Below, piece by piece: positions 17,632 through 26,521 of a stretch of DNA of 64,000 nt. Numbering within the stretch: the stretch's first letter is position 1; every line of letters begins with the position of its first letter. The translations under genes were made by a program, and so were the position numbers. The DNA lies in the NCBI GenBank assembly GCA_027449685.1, contig DAIDLC010000006.1, positions 55,481-119,480 on the forward strand, read 5' to 3'. A model generated the notes under the pieces. It worked only from the letters and a program-made list of their open reading frames with translations. It did no database searches and was not told where the DNA came from. Source of the stretch: Ferrovaceae bacterium. GTDB taxonomy: Bacteria > Pseudomonadota > Gammaproteobacteria > Burkholderiales > Ferrovaceae.

Positions 17632-18354
17632 ATGACAGATCAAACATTGCAATCCCGCGTCATTCTAGTCACTGGCGCAAGTTCCGGTTTGGGGCGCCAT
17701 GCGGCCACGGCCTTTGCCGCCCAGGGTGCCACGGTTTTGTTGCTGGGGCGTCACGAAAAGCGTCTGGAAGCCCTTTACGATCAACTGGTGGAGGCCGGCT
17801 ATCCGCAGCCTGTGGTCGTTCCTATGGATCTGGAGCAAGCCACCACGGAGCGCTTCGAGGCCTTGGCACGCATGATCGAAAGCGAACTAGGGCGCCTGGA
17901 TGGTTTGCTGCATAGCGCTAGCCACTTCATCAAACTGGCTCCCTTGGCACAGCAGCAACTCAAGCATTGGCAAACGGGTTTCCAAACCAATGTGCTGGCA
18001 CCTTTTGCCTTGACGCAGGCCTGCTTGCCTTTACTCCTGCAAGCCCCCGATGCCTCGGTATTGTTTACGGCCGAGCAACACGGCCTCAAGCCCGCCGCTT
18101 ATTGGGGAGGATTTGGCGTCAGCCAGGCAGCGCTGGTGGCGTTGGCTAAAACCTTTGCGGACGAACATGAATTACATCCTCGAATTCGCTTCAATGTCCT
18201 GATTCCCGGGCCCGTGGCCTCTCCCATGCGCGGCCGCACACATCCGGGCGAAGTGGGCGCAATGCTGCGTCAACCGGCTTCTCTGATGGCGTGCTATTGC
18301 CATTGGATGGGGCCTGAAAGCACTGGTCATAGTGGCGAAATCATTCATCCCTGA
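17632..18354 (+). CDS. SDR-family protein (YciK-like) with degenerate active site
   Basis: The 240-residue Rossmann-fold protein has the cofactor-binding motif TGASSGLG near its N-terminus and a LLHSASH stretch at the NAG position. The catalytic YxxxK is missing: where YciK-type proteins read YAVSK this one reads FGVSQ (codons TTT and CAG near 18113-18127). Tyr is replaced by Phe and Lys by Gln, so normal SDR chemistry is unlikely. A binding or regulatory role is possible. Its 3' end overlaps the convergent radA by ten bases. A TTAAAAT element about 20 bases before the ATG may be its -10 box. Confidence 0.85.
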   Translation: MTDQTLQSRVILVTGASSGLGRHAATAFAAQGATVLLLGRHEKRLEALYDQLVEAGYPQPVVVPMDLEQATTERFEALARMIESELGRLDGLLHSASHFIKLAPLAQQQLKHWQTGFQTNVLAPFALTQACLPLLLQAPDASVLFTAEQHGLKPAAYWGGFGVSQAALVALAKTFADEHELHPRIRFNVLIPGPVASPMRGRTHPGEVGAMLRQPASLMACYCHWMGPESTGHSGEIIHP

Positions 18355-19730
18355 GCCTTCAAGCGGCCAGCGGATGCTTCAAAAGCATGGGCCACGGCTT
18401 GTGCCACCCGGTCCACACCCTGCACGGTAATTCCCTCCAAGGGTTGGCGCGGCAGATTCCCCTTGGGGATCAGCGCATGGGTAAACCCGAGTTTGGCGGC
18501 TTCCCGCAAACGTTCCTGTCCGCGCTGTACGGGACGGATCTCGCCGGCCAAGCCAATTTCACCAAAGATGATCCAACCCTGGGGTAAAGGTCGGGCGCGC
18601 AAACTGGAGACCACAGCCAGGAGCACGGCCAGATCGGCCGCTGGTTCTGTAATACGGATGCCCGAGACGGCATTGATGAAGACATCCTGGTCGGCGCAGG
18701 AGATGTCAGCGTGTCGGTGCAGGACCGCCAACAGCAGCGCCAGCCGGTTCTGGTCCAGACCGACACTGAGCCGGCGTGGATGTCCCGACTGCGCCGCATC
18801 GAGCAGGGCCTGAATTTCTACCGCCAAGGGGCGTGATCCTTCCAGGGTGACCGTAATGCAGGAACCAGGTACCGGCGTATTCCCGTGGGACAAAAACAGT
18901 GCCGAAGGGTTGCTGACTTCGCGCAAGCCGCTTTCCGTCATGGCAAAGACGCCCAGTTCATTGACTGCGCCATAGCGGTTTTTGACGGCTCGCACCAGAC
19001 GAAAATTGGAACTGCCATCGCCTTCAAAATACAGGACGGTGTCTACCATGTGTTCCAGTACCCGGGGGCCAGCCAGGGTGCCTTCCTTGGTGACATGACC
19101 TACCAACACCACCACCGGCCCCTGGGTTTTTGCCATGCGCGTCAATTGGGCTGCACATTCGCGCACCTGAGACACCGAACCCGGCGCGGATTCCAGAGCG
19201 TCGCTGTACAGCGTTTGAATCGAATCGATGACCACCAGTGCCGGGCGTCGTTGCTCGATGACTTGTTGAATGCTTTGCAAACGGATTTCTGCCAACAGGG
19301 CAACCTGGGCGTAGTCCACGTTTAAACGCTGGGCGCGTGCGGCCACCTGTTGCGCGGACTCTTCACCAGTTACATACAGAACAGAGTGTAACCTACTGAC
19401 TTTTGTGAGCGCTTGCAACAAAAGCGTGGATTTTCCGATGCCAGGATCACCACCCAATAGCACCACACCACCGGGAACGAATCCGCCGCCCAAAACGCGG
19501 TCAAATTCGCCTAATCCAGAACTGGTGCGTTCGACGGTGGTGGTGGCCACCTCGCCCAGCAACTGTACCGGTTGAACGTCGTTTAGCGCCAGGGAGCGGG
19601 TTGCACCTCTTGGGGTTGCGGCAGATTCCTGAAGGGTATTCCAGCTTTGGCAATGCGGGCATTGCCCCTGCCATTTTGTGCTTTGACCACCGCAGGTGGC
19701 GCAGAGATAGAGTGTTTTGAAGCGGGTCAC
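18345..19730 (-). CDS. radA: RadA/Sms DNA repair helicase
   Basis: RadA is a RecA-related, DnaB-like helicase that drives branch migration in recombinational repair. The 461-residue product has the N-terminal C4 zinc finger (CATCGG and CPHC), Walker A GGDPGIGKST, the RadA-specific KNRYG motif, and a C-terminal Lon-like domain. It lies 18 bases downstream of dnaB on the same strand, so co-transcription is likely. Confidence 0.97.
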   Translation of the reverse strand: MTRFKTLYLCATCGGQSTKWQGQCPHCQSWNTLQESAATPRGATRSLALNDVQPVQLLGEVATTTVERTSSGLGEFDRVLGGGFVPGGVVLLGGDPGIGKSTLLLQALTKVSRLHSVLYVTGEESAQQVAARAQRLNVDYAQVALLAEIRLQSIQQVIEQRRPALVVIDSIQTLYSDALESAPGSVSQVRECAAQLTRMAKTQGPVVVLVGHVTKEGTLAGPRVLEHMVDTVLYFEGDGSSNFRLVRAVKNRYGAVNELGVFAMTESGLREVSNPSALFLSHGNTPVPGSCITVTLEGSRPLAVEIQALLDAAQSGHPRRLSVGLDQNRLALLLAVLHRHADISCADQDVFINAVSGIRITEPAADLAVLLAVVSSLRARPLPQGWIIFGEIGLAGEIRPVQRGQERLREAAKLGFTHALIPKGNLPRQPLEGITVQGVDRVAQAVAHAFEASAGRLKAQG

Positions 19731-19748
19731 GATCCGAGGCGGAAACGA

Positions 19749-21128
19749 TCAGTAATCATGAGACTGAAAGCTGGGTGGGCCGGCAAAGTTTTCAAAGCGG
19801 GTGTAATGACCCAAAAAAGTGAGTTGCACGGTTCCGATGGGGCCGTTACGCTGCTTGCCGATGATGATTTCGGCTATGCCCTTGTCGGGCGTGTCCTTGT
19901 TGTATACCTCTTCGCGATAGATGAACAGGATGACATCCGCGTCTTGCTCGATGGCGCCCGATTCGCGCAAGTCGGACATGACGGGGCGCTTGTTGGGACG
20001 TTGTTCCAGGCTTCGATTGAGCTGGGACAAGGCTACCACGGGTACATGCAGTTCCTTGGCCAGGGATTTGAGCGAGCGGGAAATTTCGGATATTTCCGTG
20101 GCCCGATTTTCGCCACCTGTGGCGGCACTCATCAACTGCAGGTAATCCACCACGATCAAACCCAGAGCCCCCTGTTGCTGATACAGGCGCCGGGCGCGGG
20201 CCCGCAAATCCAGGGGGTTGAGGGCGGCCGATTCATCGATGAAGATTTTGACGTCACTGAGCTCGCCCATGGCCTTGGTGAGACGGCTGAAGTCTTCAGC
20301 CTTCAAGGTGCCGGTGCGTAAATCCTGCTGGTTGAGTCGGCCGTGGGAGCCCAACAGGCGCATGGCCAGTTGTTCGGAGGACATTTCCATGCTGAAAATG
20401 GCCACTGGCAGACGGGTGTCCACGCCAATATGGCTGGCAATATTCAAGGCGAAGGCCGTTTTACCCATGGAGGGGCGGCCTGCAACGATGATGAGGTCCC
20501 CCTGCTGCAGTCCCGACGTCATCTTGTCCAGGTCCACAAACCCTGTGGGAACACCCGTGACTGGATCGTGATTGCCTGCCCGATAGAGTTCGTCGATACG
20601 ATTGACGACTTCTCCAAGGGGATCACTGAGGGGGCGAAACCCTTGGGTGGAACGCGCACCGCGTTCGGCGATACGAAAGATTTTGGCCTCGGCCTCGTCC
20701 AACAGCGTTCGGGCCGCGCGACCAGAAGGATTGTAGCCGCTCTCGGTGATTTCGGTGCCTACCTGAACCAGAGAACGGATCAAGGCCCGTTCCCGGACGA
20801 TTTCGGCGTAGCGACGAATGTTGGCAGCACTGGGGGTGTTGTGTGCCAGGGCGCCCACATAGGCCATTCCTCCCACGCCTTCCAGGTCGCCACGCAGCGC
20901 CAGTTCTTCGGCGACCGTCAGGACGTCGGCAGGATGGGAGCGGTCGAGCAGCGCCAGGATGGCGCGGTAAATTTTGCGATGATCTTCGCGGTAGAAGTCG
21001 GCTTCTCCCACCTGGTCTCCCATGCGATCCCAGGCGTGATTGTCGAGGAGCAGACCTCCTAAGACAGCCTGTTCCGCCTCGATGCTATGAGGCGGAACAC
21101 GCAGGGCATCCATTGCGGCATCGTTCAT
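19749..21128 (-). CDS. dnaB: Replicative DNA helicase DnaB
   Basis: The 459-residue hexameric helicase unwinds DNA at the replication fork. It has an N-terminal domain beginning RVPPHSIEAEQAVLGGLLLDN, Walker A GRPSMGKTAF, and a LIVVDYLQLM Walker B strand. No intein is seen. It follows the rpsF-priB-rpsR-rplI ribosomal operon by 58 bases, the classic arrangement, and precedes radA. Confidence 0.98.
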   Translation of the reverse strand: MNDAAMDALRVPPHSIEAEQAVLGGLLLDNHAWDRMGDQVGEADFYREDHRKIYRAILALLDRSHPADVLTVAEELALRGDLEGVGGMAYVGALAHNTPSAANIRRYAEIVRERALIRSLVQVGTEITESGYNPSGRAARTLLDEAEAKIFRIAERGARSTQGFRPLSDPLGEVVNRIDELYRAGNHDPVTGVPTGFVDLDKMTSGLQQGDLIIVAGRPSMGKTAFALNIASHIGVDTRLPVAIFSMEMSSEQLAMRLLGSHGRLNQQDLRTGTLKAEDFSRLTKAMGELSDVKIFIDESAALNPLDLRARARRLYQQQGALGLIVVDYLQLMSAATGGENRATEISEISRSLKSLAKELHVPVVALSQLNRSLEQRPNKRPVMSDLRESGAIEQDADVILFIYREEVYNKDTPDKGIAEIIIGKQRNGPIGTVQLTFLGHYTRFENFAGPPSFQSHDY

Positions 21129-21186
21129 GGGGGAGTGCCTCGGAAGAGGATGCGCATCAATGGGATGTCAGAGGGAAGAAGAGAGA

Positions 21187-21636
21187 TTAATGCTCTCCCA
21201 ACACCGAGACAGTGATCTCTACCGTAATGTCGCTATGCAGGGCCAGTGTAACAGGGTGATCGCCAACCATTTTGAGGGGCCCATTGGGCATGCGCACCTC
21301 GGACTTGTGCACGTCAAACCCCTGGGCAGTCAAGGCATCCACGATATCGTGATTGGTGACAGAGCCAAATAGCCGGCCATCTACACCAGCTTTTTGGATG
21401 ACTTGAACCAACAAACCGCTCAGTTTGTCGGCACGGGATTGGGCCTGCGCCAAGGCATCCTGTTGGGATTTTTCCAACTCCGCCCGACGGGCTTCGAATT
21501 CCTTGCGGTTGTTTTCGGTGGCGCGCTTGGCCATTCCTTGAGGAATGAGAAAATTGCGGGCATAGCCGTCCTTGACCTTGACGATTTCGCCCAACTGGCC
21601 AAGATTGACCACTTTTTCCATGAGGATCACTTCCAT
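21187..21636 (-). CDS. rplI: 50S ribosomal protein L9
   Basis: The 149-residue L9 begins [17 protein letters not shown] and has [13 protein letters not shown], the family signature, followed by the long connecting helix and a C-terminal RNA-binding domain ([11 protein letters not shown]). It is the last ribosomal gene of the rpsF operon, 10 bases after rpsR. Confidence 0.98.
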   Translation of the reverse strand: MEVILMEKVVNLGQLGEIVKVKDGYARNFLIPQGMAKRATENNRKEFEARRAELEKSQQDALAQAQSRADKLSGLLVQVIQKAGVDGRLFGSVTNHDIVDALTAQGFDVHKSEVRMPNGPLKMVGDHPVTLALHSDITVEITVSVLGEH

Positions 21637-21646
21637 GGATATCTCC

Positions 21647-21922
21647 TTAGTGCAAATCAGTGTAGGGGAGCAGAGCCAGGAAGCGCGCGCGTTTGACAGC
21701 GGTGCTCAACTGACGTTGATAGCGCGCTTTGGTTCCGGTAATGCGCGCGGGAATGATCTTGCCATTTTCGTTGATGAAATCCTTGAGCAGATCCACATCC
21801 TTATAATCTACCCACTCGATTTTTTCCACTGTGAAACGACAAAACTTGCGACGCCGAAACATGCCGCCACGATTATTGTTCCGGGGTTCTTTCTTGTTGT
21901 CTTTTCTGCCATTGAAAGCCAT
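21647..21922 (-). CDS. rpsR: 30S ribosomal protein S18
   Basis: The 91-residue S18 has the conserved [20 protein letters not shown] and [14 protein letters not shown] motifs. The start is placed at MAFNGRK (21922) rather than the upstream in-frame codon at 21937, because GGAG lies just ahead and the length then fits the family. It starts one base after the priB stop. Confidence 0.96.
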   Translation of the reverse strand: MAFNGRKDNKKEPRNNNRGGMFRRRKFCRFTVEKIEWVDYKDVDLLKDFINENGKIIPARITGTKARYQRQLSTAVKRARFLALLPYTDLH

Positions 21923-21923
21923 G

Positions 21924-22229
21924 TCATTCTCCGTCAAACATCTTGAATTGTATTGCCCGCAGAACCAATTGAGGGGAACTGCGGTGCTTGCGTATCAGAT
22001 AACCCTTGAGCGTGATGCACGAACCGGATTCCAGTTGCGCCAACTGCTGTGCTACCGGCCCTAGAGCCAGTACCCACAGGTCGAAAGCCACTTGCACGCT
22101 GTGCTCGGCTTCTGGTTGCGTGGATTGGTGCTTCAACTGGAAGGAAAAAGAGGGGATTCCTCCGGGGGTGAAGCGCAAGGCGTCCTGCGTGCCGATCAGT
22201 CCACTCAACACCAGTTCGTTGCGGTGCAA
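21924..22229 (-). CDS. priB: Primosomal replication protein PriB
   Basis: PriB is an OB-fold single-strand-binding protein of the restart primosome, here 101 residues. It begins with TTG directly after the rpsF TAA (TAATTG), giving [11 protein letters not shown], and contains [13 protein letters not shown] and [10 protein letters not shown], as in other PriB proteins. The placement between rpsF and rpsR is the standard beta/gamma-proteobacterial order. The stop-start contact implies translation by reinitiation. Confidence 0.88.
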   Translation of the reverse strand: MHRNELVLSGLIGTQDALRFTPGGIPSFSFQLKHQSTQPEAEHSVQVAFDLWVLALGPVAQQLAQLESGSCITLKGYLIRKHRSSPQLVLRAIQFKMFDGE

Positions 22230-22616
22230 TTATCCCGCCACGGGTTCTGCCGTCACATCCGGGTCACGAAAGCTTTCCTCCCGGGGGGCGCTACGTTTAT
22301 CCTCACGCATCATGGGGGAAGGTGTGGTGACGGCGGCTTTCATCTGGATCGTGAGATGGCGCAACACGGCATCGTTGAAGCGGAAGGCGTTTTCCAGTTC
22401 GGCCAGAATGGCGCCCTCGCACTCGATATTCATCAGCACGTAGTGCGCCTTGTGGATTTTCTGAATGGGATAGGCCAGTTGACGTCGGCCCCAGTCTTCA
22501 AAACGATGGATGACCCCACCGCCTTGTGTAACCATGTTACGGTAGCGCTCGACCATGGCGCCCACCTGCTCGCTCTGGTCGGGATGAACGATAAAAACGA
22601 CTTCATAGTGCCGCAT
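22230..22616 (-). CDS. rpsF: 30S ribosomal protein S6
   Basis: The 128-residue S6 begins [18 protein letters not shown], with [19 protein letters not shown], the family signature. The C-terminal tail is charged and longer than the compact core, as is common in proteobacteria. It is the first gene of the operon. A leader of about 110 bases carries its promoter and an AAGGAG ribosome site. Confidence 0.98.
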   Translation of the reverse strand: MRHYEVVFIVHPDQSEQVGAMVERYRNMVTQGGGVIHRFEDWGRRQLAYPIQKIHKAHYVLMNIECEGAILAELENAFRFNDAVLRHLTIQMKAAVTTPSPMMREDKRSAPREESFRDPDVTAEPVAG

Positions 22617-22703
22617 ACAGACTCCTTGTGGATTTGGTCACGGCTTGCGTGACAAAGCAGGTTGCGGATGGGCGCCGTTACCTGCAAGGTTAGTGAACAG
22701 AAA

Positions 22704-22732
22704 ATTTTAACGCAACCGGCTTTAATAATCAA
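22704..22732 (-). promoter_or_regulatory. Sigma-70 promoter of the rpsF operon
   Basis: On the minus strand TTGATT (22732-22727) is followed by a 17-base spacer and TAAAAT (22709-22704). It lies about 90 bases upstream of rpsF and overlaps the end of rlmB. Confidence 0.6.
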
Positions 22733-23502
22733 GTTGCCTCAGGATCTGATTCATTGGCGGGATGGGGCAGGGGGCAGCGGCGTCGGGTTTCATACAGACA
22801 AATGCCGGCTGCCACCGATACATTGAGCGAGTCCACGGTGCCATACATGGGGATTTGTACCAGTTGATCGCACGCTTCCCGGGTCAGGCGCCGCAAGCCG
22901 CTCCCCTCAGCCCCCAGAACCCAGGCCAATGGGCCCTCGAGGGTGCTCTGGGCCAGCGATGAAGGCGCCTCGTTGGCGGTGCCTACCACCCATACGGCAT
23001 GATCCTTCAGCTCGCGCAGGGTGCGTGCCAGGTTGGTCACCGTCAGGTAGGGAACGGTTTCTGCCGCGCCGGATGCGACTTTGGCGACGGTAGAGGAAAG
23101 AGCCACCGAGCGATCGCGCGGTGCCACCACGGCGTGGGCGCCCATGGCATCGGCAACCCGCAGGCAGGCACCCAGATTATGGGGGTCCTGCACCCCATCC
23201 AGAACCAGAAGTAACAACCCGGTGCCGGCCTGGATCACCAACTCGTCCAGATCGGTGGGTAGCCGGATGGGCCCCACTTGAGCCACCACGCCCTGATGGT
23301 GGGTGGTTCCGGCCAAGCCTGCCAGGCGTTGGGCAGAGACCCGATGAACGCCCAAGCCTGCTGCCTGGATCAAAGTCAGCAAATCTTTCATGCGGGCATC
23401 CTGGCGGGTGGCATCCAGATAGATCTGTTGCACGCTCTGGGGATGATGGCGAAGGCGGCTGTGTAGGGCGTGAAAGCCGTAGACAATAGTGGATTGGGTC
23501 AC
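22729..23502 (-). CDS. rlmB: 23S rRNA (Gm2251) 2'-O-methyltransferase
   Basis: This SpoU-family (SPOUT) methyltransferase modifies 23S rRNA G2251. I start it at GTG 23502 (TQSTIVYGFHALHSRL), since the open frame upstream runs into rnr. That gives 257 residues. The conserved motifs are LVLDGVQDPHNLGACLR, WVLGAEGSGLRRL and VDSLNVSVAAGI, which form the trefoil knot and SAM site. An N-terminal SpoU_sub-bind domain precedes them. The start lies 25 bases after the rnr stop, so the two genes are co-transcribed. Confidence 0.94.
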   Translation of the reverse strand: MTQSTIVYGFHALHSRLRHHPQSVQQIYLDATRQDARMKDLLTLIQAAGLGVHRVSAQRLAGLAGTTHHQGVVAQVGPIRLPTDLDELVIQAGTGLLLLVLDGVQDPHNLGACLRVADAMGAHAVVAPRDRSVALSSTVAKVASGAAETVPYLTVTNLARTLRELKDHAVWVVGTANEAPSSLAQSTLEGPLAWVLGAEGSGLRRLTREACDQLVQIPMYGTVDSLNVSVAAGICLYETRRRCPLPHPANESDPEAT

Positions 23503-23527
23503 GTTGCAGGGTCCGTCCAGTTGGCAG

Positions 23528-25906
23528 TTAACGCTTGGCGCGCGCAGGGGAGCGCGCTGTGGAGCTTTTTTTCCCTTTTTTGGTAGCCGGCTTGGGACTG
23601 TTGTGCAGCCTTTCGCCACCAAGGATTGTGGGCTCCTGAGCGGACGACTTGTCCCGTTGTGATTTGGCCGGTTTGGCCGGAAATTGTTTATGGACCTTGG
23701 CCGTACCATGAACCTGATTGCCGCGCTGGGTGCGCTGTTGAGCTGTGCTGGGCAGCGGTTGAAAATCGATTTTGCTGGTTTCCATGTCTACCCGTACCAA
23801 CTGAACCTGCAGCCGGTCCCCCAGGCGATAACGTTGCCCGGTGCGTTCCCCCAGCAGTTGGTGGCGTCCGGCATCGTAATGATAGTAGTCGCTCCCCAGT
23901 TCCGAAATGTGGACCAGCCCCTCTACATAGACGTCATCCAGTGCGACGAACAACCCGAAACTGGTGACCGAGCTGACCGATCCCTCAAACACATCACCAA
24001 TCCGGTCTTTCATGAAAAAACATTTGAGCCAGGCTTCCACATCGCGGGTGGCCTCATCGGCGCGGCGTTCCGTCATGGAACAATGGGCCCCCAGGGCTTT
24101 CCAGTCTCCCGGCGCATAGGTTTTTTTGGCTAGAACGGCCCGAATGCAGCGGTGCACCAGCAAATCGGGATAGCGCCGAATGGGTGAGGTGAAATGGGCA
24201 TAGGCTTCATAGGCCAGGCCAAAATGGCCCACGTTGTCGGGATTGTACTGGGCTTGCTGCAAGGAGCGTAACAGGACCGTTTCGAGCAGGCGCTGGTCGG
24301 GGCGTCCCTGAATCTTCTGGATCAGGGTGGCGTAATCCACTGCCCGGGGGTAGTCTCCTCCCGCCAGGTGTAAGCCGAATTCCCCCAGAAAATCGCGCAC
24401 GGCATTGACGCGTTCAGTGGCGGGCACCGGATGAATCCGAAACAGGGTGGGGTGTTGATGAGACAACAGGAAATTCGCGGCGCACACGTTGGCCGCCAGC
24501 ATGCATTCCTCGATCAGACGATGGGCATCATTGCGCTCGACGGGATGAATGCTTTCGATTTTGCCGCGATCATCAAAATTCATCCGGGTTTCGGCGCTGG
24601 AGAAGTCGATGGCCCCGCGTTGCTGACGAGCCAGCAGAAAGGCATGAAATACTTGTTCCAGATGCTGCAGGTGGGGAATGAGCGCGCGTCGTGAATCCGG
24701 GGCGTGGGTGGGATTTTCCAGCAGTCCAGCCACTTCGGTGTAGGTTAGACGGGCCTTGGAATGCATGACGGCGGGGTAGAACCGATAGTTCAGAATGCTC
24801 CCCTGGGGGGATACCTGCAGGTCGCACACCATACATAAGCGATCCACTTCCGGGTTGAGAGAACAGAGCCCGTTGCTCAAGGCTTCGGGGAGCATGGGAA
24901 TCACGCGCCGGGGGAAATACACGCTGTTACCGCGCTCCAGGGCGCACTGATCCAGGGCATCTGCAGGCTTGACATAATGGGATACATCGGCGATGGCCAC
25001 CAGCAAACGAAAGCCCTCAGGGAGGGGTTCGGCGTACACGGCATCGTCGAAGTCCTTGGCGGTTTCTCCGTCGATCGTGACCAGAGGCAGGGCCCGCAGG
25101 TCTTCCCGTCCCTTGAGATCACTTTGCCGAACTTTTTTGGGAAGCTTGTTGGCCAGGGTTTCTACCGCTGCGGAAAACTCGTGGGGTAACTCGTGCTTGC
25201 GCAGTGCAATTTCCACTTCCATGCCGGGGTCGGCGTAGCGTCCCAAAATTTCCACCACTTGGGCGATGGGTTCCGATTTGCGGCTAGGCTGTTTGAGCAA
25301 TTCCACCATGACCACCTGACCCGGTTTGGCCCCGGCGTCCTTGCCTGGAGCGACCAGCAAATCCTGGTTGATGCGTTTGTTCTCGGCTACGGCAAACAGC
25401 ACGCCTTCTTCTTCATGCAATCGGGCCACCAAGCGCTGATTGACGTGTTCCAGGATTTCTACGATGGCCCCTTCAGGGCGACCGCGTGAATCGGTGCCCA
25501 TTACCCGGACCATGACCCGGTCACCATGCAATACGCGTTGCATTTCCAGATTGCCCAGAAAAATATCCGGGCCGCCATCTTCCCGAATGGCAAAGCCGAA
25601 GCCATCGGGATGACCTTCGATTTTGGCGCGAATGAAATCGAGTTTGGCGGGCAAGCACAGGGCGTTTTTACGGTTGCGCATGACTTGTCCGTCGCGCTCC
25701 ATGGCCCGCAGGCGCCGGGCAAACAAATCCCGCTCCTGGGAGTGGATGGCAAGCAGTCGTTCCAGTTGTTCTACCGTGGTGGGAACGCCTTCGCGCTCCA
25801 GAATCTCCAGAATGAATTCGCGGCTGGGAAGAGGGTCCGGGTATTTGGTTTTTTCGCGTTCCAAATGAGGGTCCTGCAGTCTGAGTGGCAGTGCGTGAGT
25901 TGACAA
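23528..25906 (-). CDS. rnr: Ribonuclease R
   Basis: RNase R is a 3'-5' exoribonuclease that degrades structured RNA and helps tmRNA-mediated quality control. The 792-residue product has an N-terminal helix-turn-helix-like region (PSREFILEILEREGVPTT), cold-shock domains, the RNB catalytic domain with DFDDAVYAE and an S1 domain (GDVFEGSVSSVTSFGLFV). A Lys/Arg-rich tail follows. The only reasonable start is TTG at 25906, with AAAGGA ten bases upstream. That start codon lies inside the promoter of the divergent tRNA-Leu gene. Confidence 0.96.
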   Translation of the reverse strand: MSTHALPLRLQDPHLEREKTKYPDPLPSREFILEILEREGVPTTVEQLERLLAIHSQERDLFARRLRAMERDGQVMRNRKNALCLPAKLDFIRAKIEGHPDGFGFAIREDGGPDIFLGNLEMQRVLHGDRVMVRVMGTDSRGRPEGAIVEILEHVNQRLVARLHEEEGVLFAVAENKRINQDLLVAPGKDAGAKPGQVVMVELLKQPSRKSEPIAQVVEILGRYADPGMEVEIALRKHELPHEFSAAVETLANKLPKKVRQSDLKGREDLRALPLVTIDGETAKDFDDAVYAEPLPEGFRLLVAIADVSHYVKPADALDQCALERGNSVYFPRRVIPMLPEALSNGLCSLNPEVDRLCMVCDLQVSPQGSILNYRFYPAVMHSKARLTYTEVAGLLENPTHAPDSRRALIPHLQHLEQVFHAFLLARQQRGAIDFSSAETRMNFDDRGKIESIHPVERNDAHRLIEECMLAANVCAANFLLSHQHPTLFRIHPVPATERVNAVRDFLGEFGLHLAGGDYPRAVDYATLIQKIQGRPDQRLLETVLLRSLQQAQYNPDNVGHFGLAYEAYAHFTSPIRRYPDLLVHRCIRAVLAKKTYAPGDWKALGAHCSMTERRADEATRDVEAWLKCFFMKDRIGDVFEGSVSSVTSFGLFVALDDVYVEGLVHISELGSDYYHYDAGRHQLLGERTGQRYRLGDRLQVQLVRVDMETSKIDFQPLPSTAQQRTQRGNQVHGTAKVHKQFPAKPAKSQRDKSSAQEPTILGGERLHNSPKPATKKGKKSSTARSPARAKR

Positions 25907-25927
25907 AGTCGGGATATCCTTTAGAAT
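25900..25927 (+). promoter_or_regulatory. Sigma-70 promoter of tRNA-Leu(CAG)
   Basis: TTGACA (25900-25905) is followed by a 16-base spacer and TAGAAT (25922-25927), so transcription should start near 25934, about nine bases before the tRNA. The -35 box overlaps the TTG start codon of the divergent rnr gene. Confidence 0.75.
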
Positions 25928-25942
25928 GCCAAGGCTTGATGT

Positions 25943-26029
25943 GCCGAGATGGCGAAATTGGTAGACGCACCAGGTTCAGGTCCTGGCGGTGGCAACACTG
26001 TGGAGGTTCGAGTCCTCTTCTCGGCACCA
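25943..26029 (+). tRNA. tRNA-Leu, anticodon CAG
   Basis: This 87-nt class II tRNA includes an encoded CCA. The acceptor GCCGAGA pairs with TCTCGGC. The anticodon stem CCAGG/CCTGG encloses the loop TTCAGGT (anticodon CAG), followed by a long variable arm and a T-arm with GTTCGAGTC. It decodes CUG. Confidence 0.97.
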
Positions 26030-26166
26030 GAAAGTTTTCTCTGATGGTTGACCACCCACACGGTTTACAGTCCACCCTGCTGCGTGAAGTGCGCAGTCTA
26101 GCACAGCTAGAGGCTTTCCCCCAATGTCCACGCATTGCAGTAAAATGCGCCTTGCGCTGCTGTTTA

Positions 26167-26251
26167 GGGGATATGGCGAAATTGGTAGACGCACTAGATT
26201 TAGGTTCTAGCGAAGAAATTCGTGTCAGTTCGAGTCTGACTATCCCCACCA
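26167..26251 (+). tRNA. tRNA-Leu, anticodon TAG
   Basis: This 85-nt class II tRNA includes CCA. The acceptor GGGGATA pairs with TATCCCC. The anticodon stem CTAGA/TCTAG encloses TTTAGGT (anticodon TAG). Variable and T-arms are complete. A TAAAAT at 26141-26146 followed by a GC-rich discriminator is a likely -10 box, so it may have its own promoter despite the upstream tRNA gene. Confidence 0.97.
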
Positions 26252-26305
26252 CCCGATAATTTCCCCACCGTTCCTGCCGCATTTCCCGTGGCCCCCTCAT
26301 GACTC

Positions 26306-26324
26306 GGCGGTCCTCCAGACCGCC
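26306..26324 (+). terminator. Hairpin downstream of the tRNA-Leu genes
   Basis: GGCGGTC (26306-26312) and GACCGCC (26318-26324) form a perfect seven-pair stem with a five-base loop. There is no T run after it, so it is a weak or factor-dependent terminator candidate, or an RNA processing structure. Confidence 0.35.
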
Positions 26325-26377
26325 TGCTCATCGCTGGTAAGGGCCCTTGTGGAGTAAGCGTCCGTTTCGCCTCTATT

Positions 26378-26394
26378 TGTAACATCTAGTTACA
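26378..26394. promoter_or_regulatory. Inverted repeat upstream of the LuxR-type gene
   Basis: TGTAAC and GTTACA form a perfect 6-bp dyad with a five-base spacer, about 130 bases before the LuxR-type start. A short direct repeat AGTACC, twice with two bases between, follows around 26412-26425. Either could be a regulator site for this promoter. Confidence 0.35.
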
Positions 26395-26521
26395 TTCTTT
26401 TTGCCTGTATTAGTACCAAAGTACCGTGTACGACAGGACTCTAGCGTTCCATAATCCAGTGGAGATCATCCCAAGGCAGCGCAAACAGGACTATTTCAGT
26501 CTATTAAACAAAGTGTTATAG

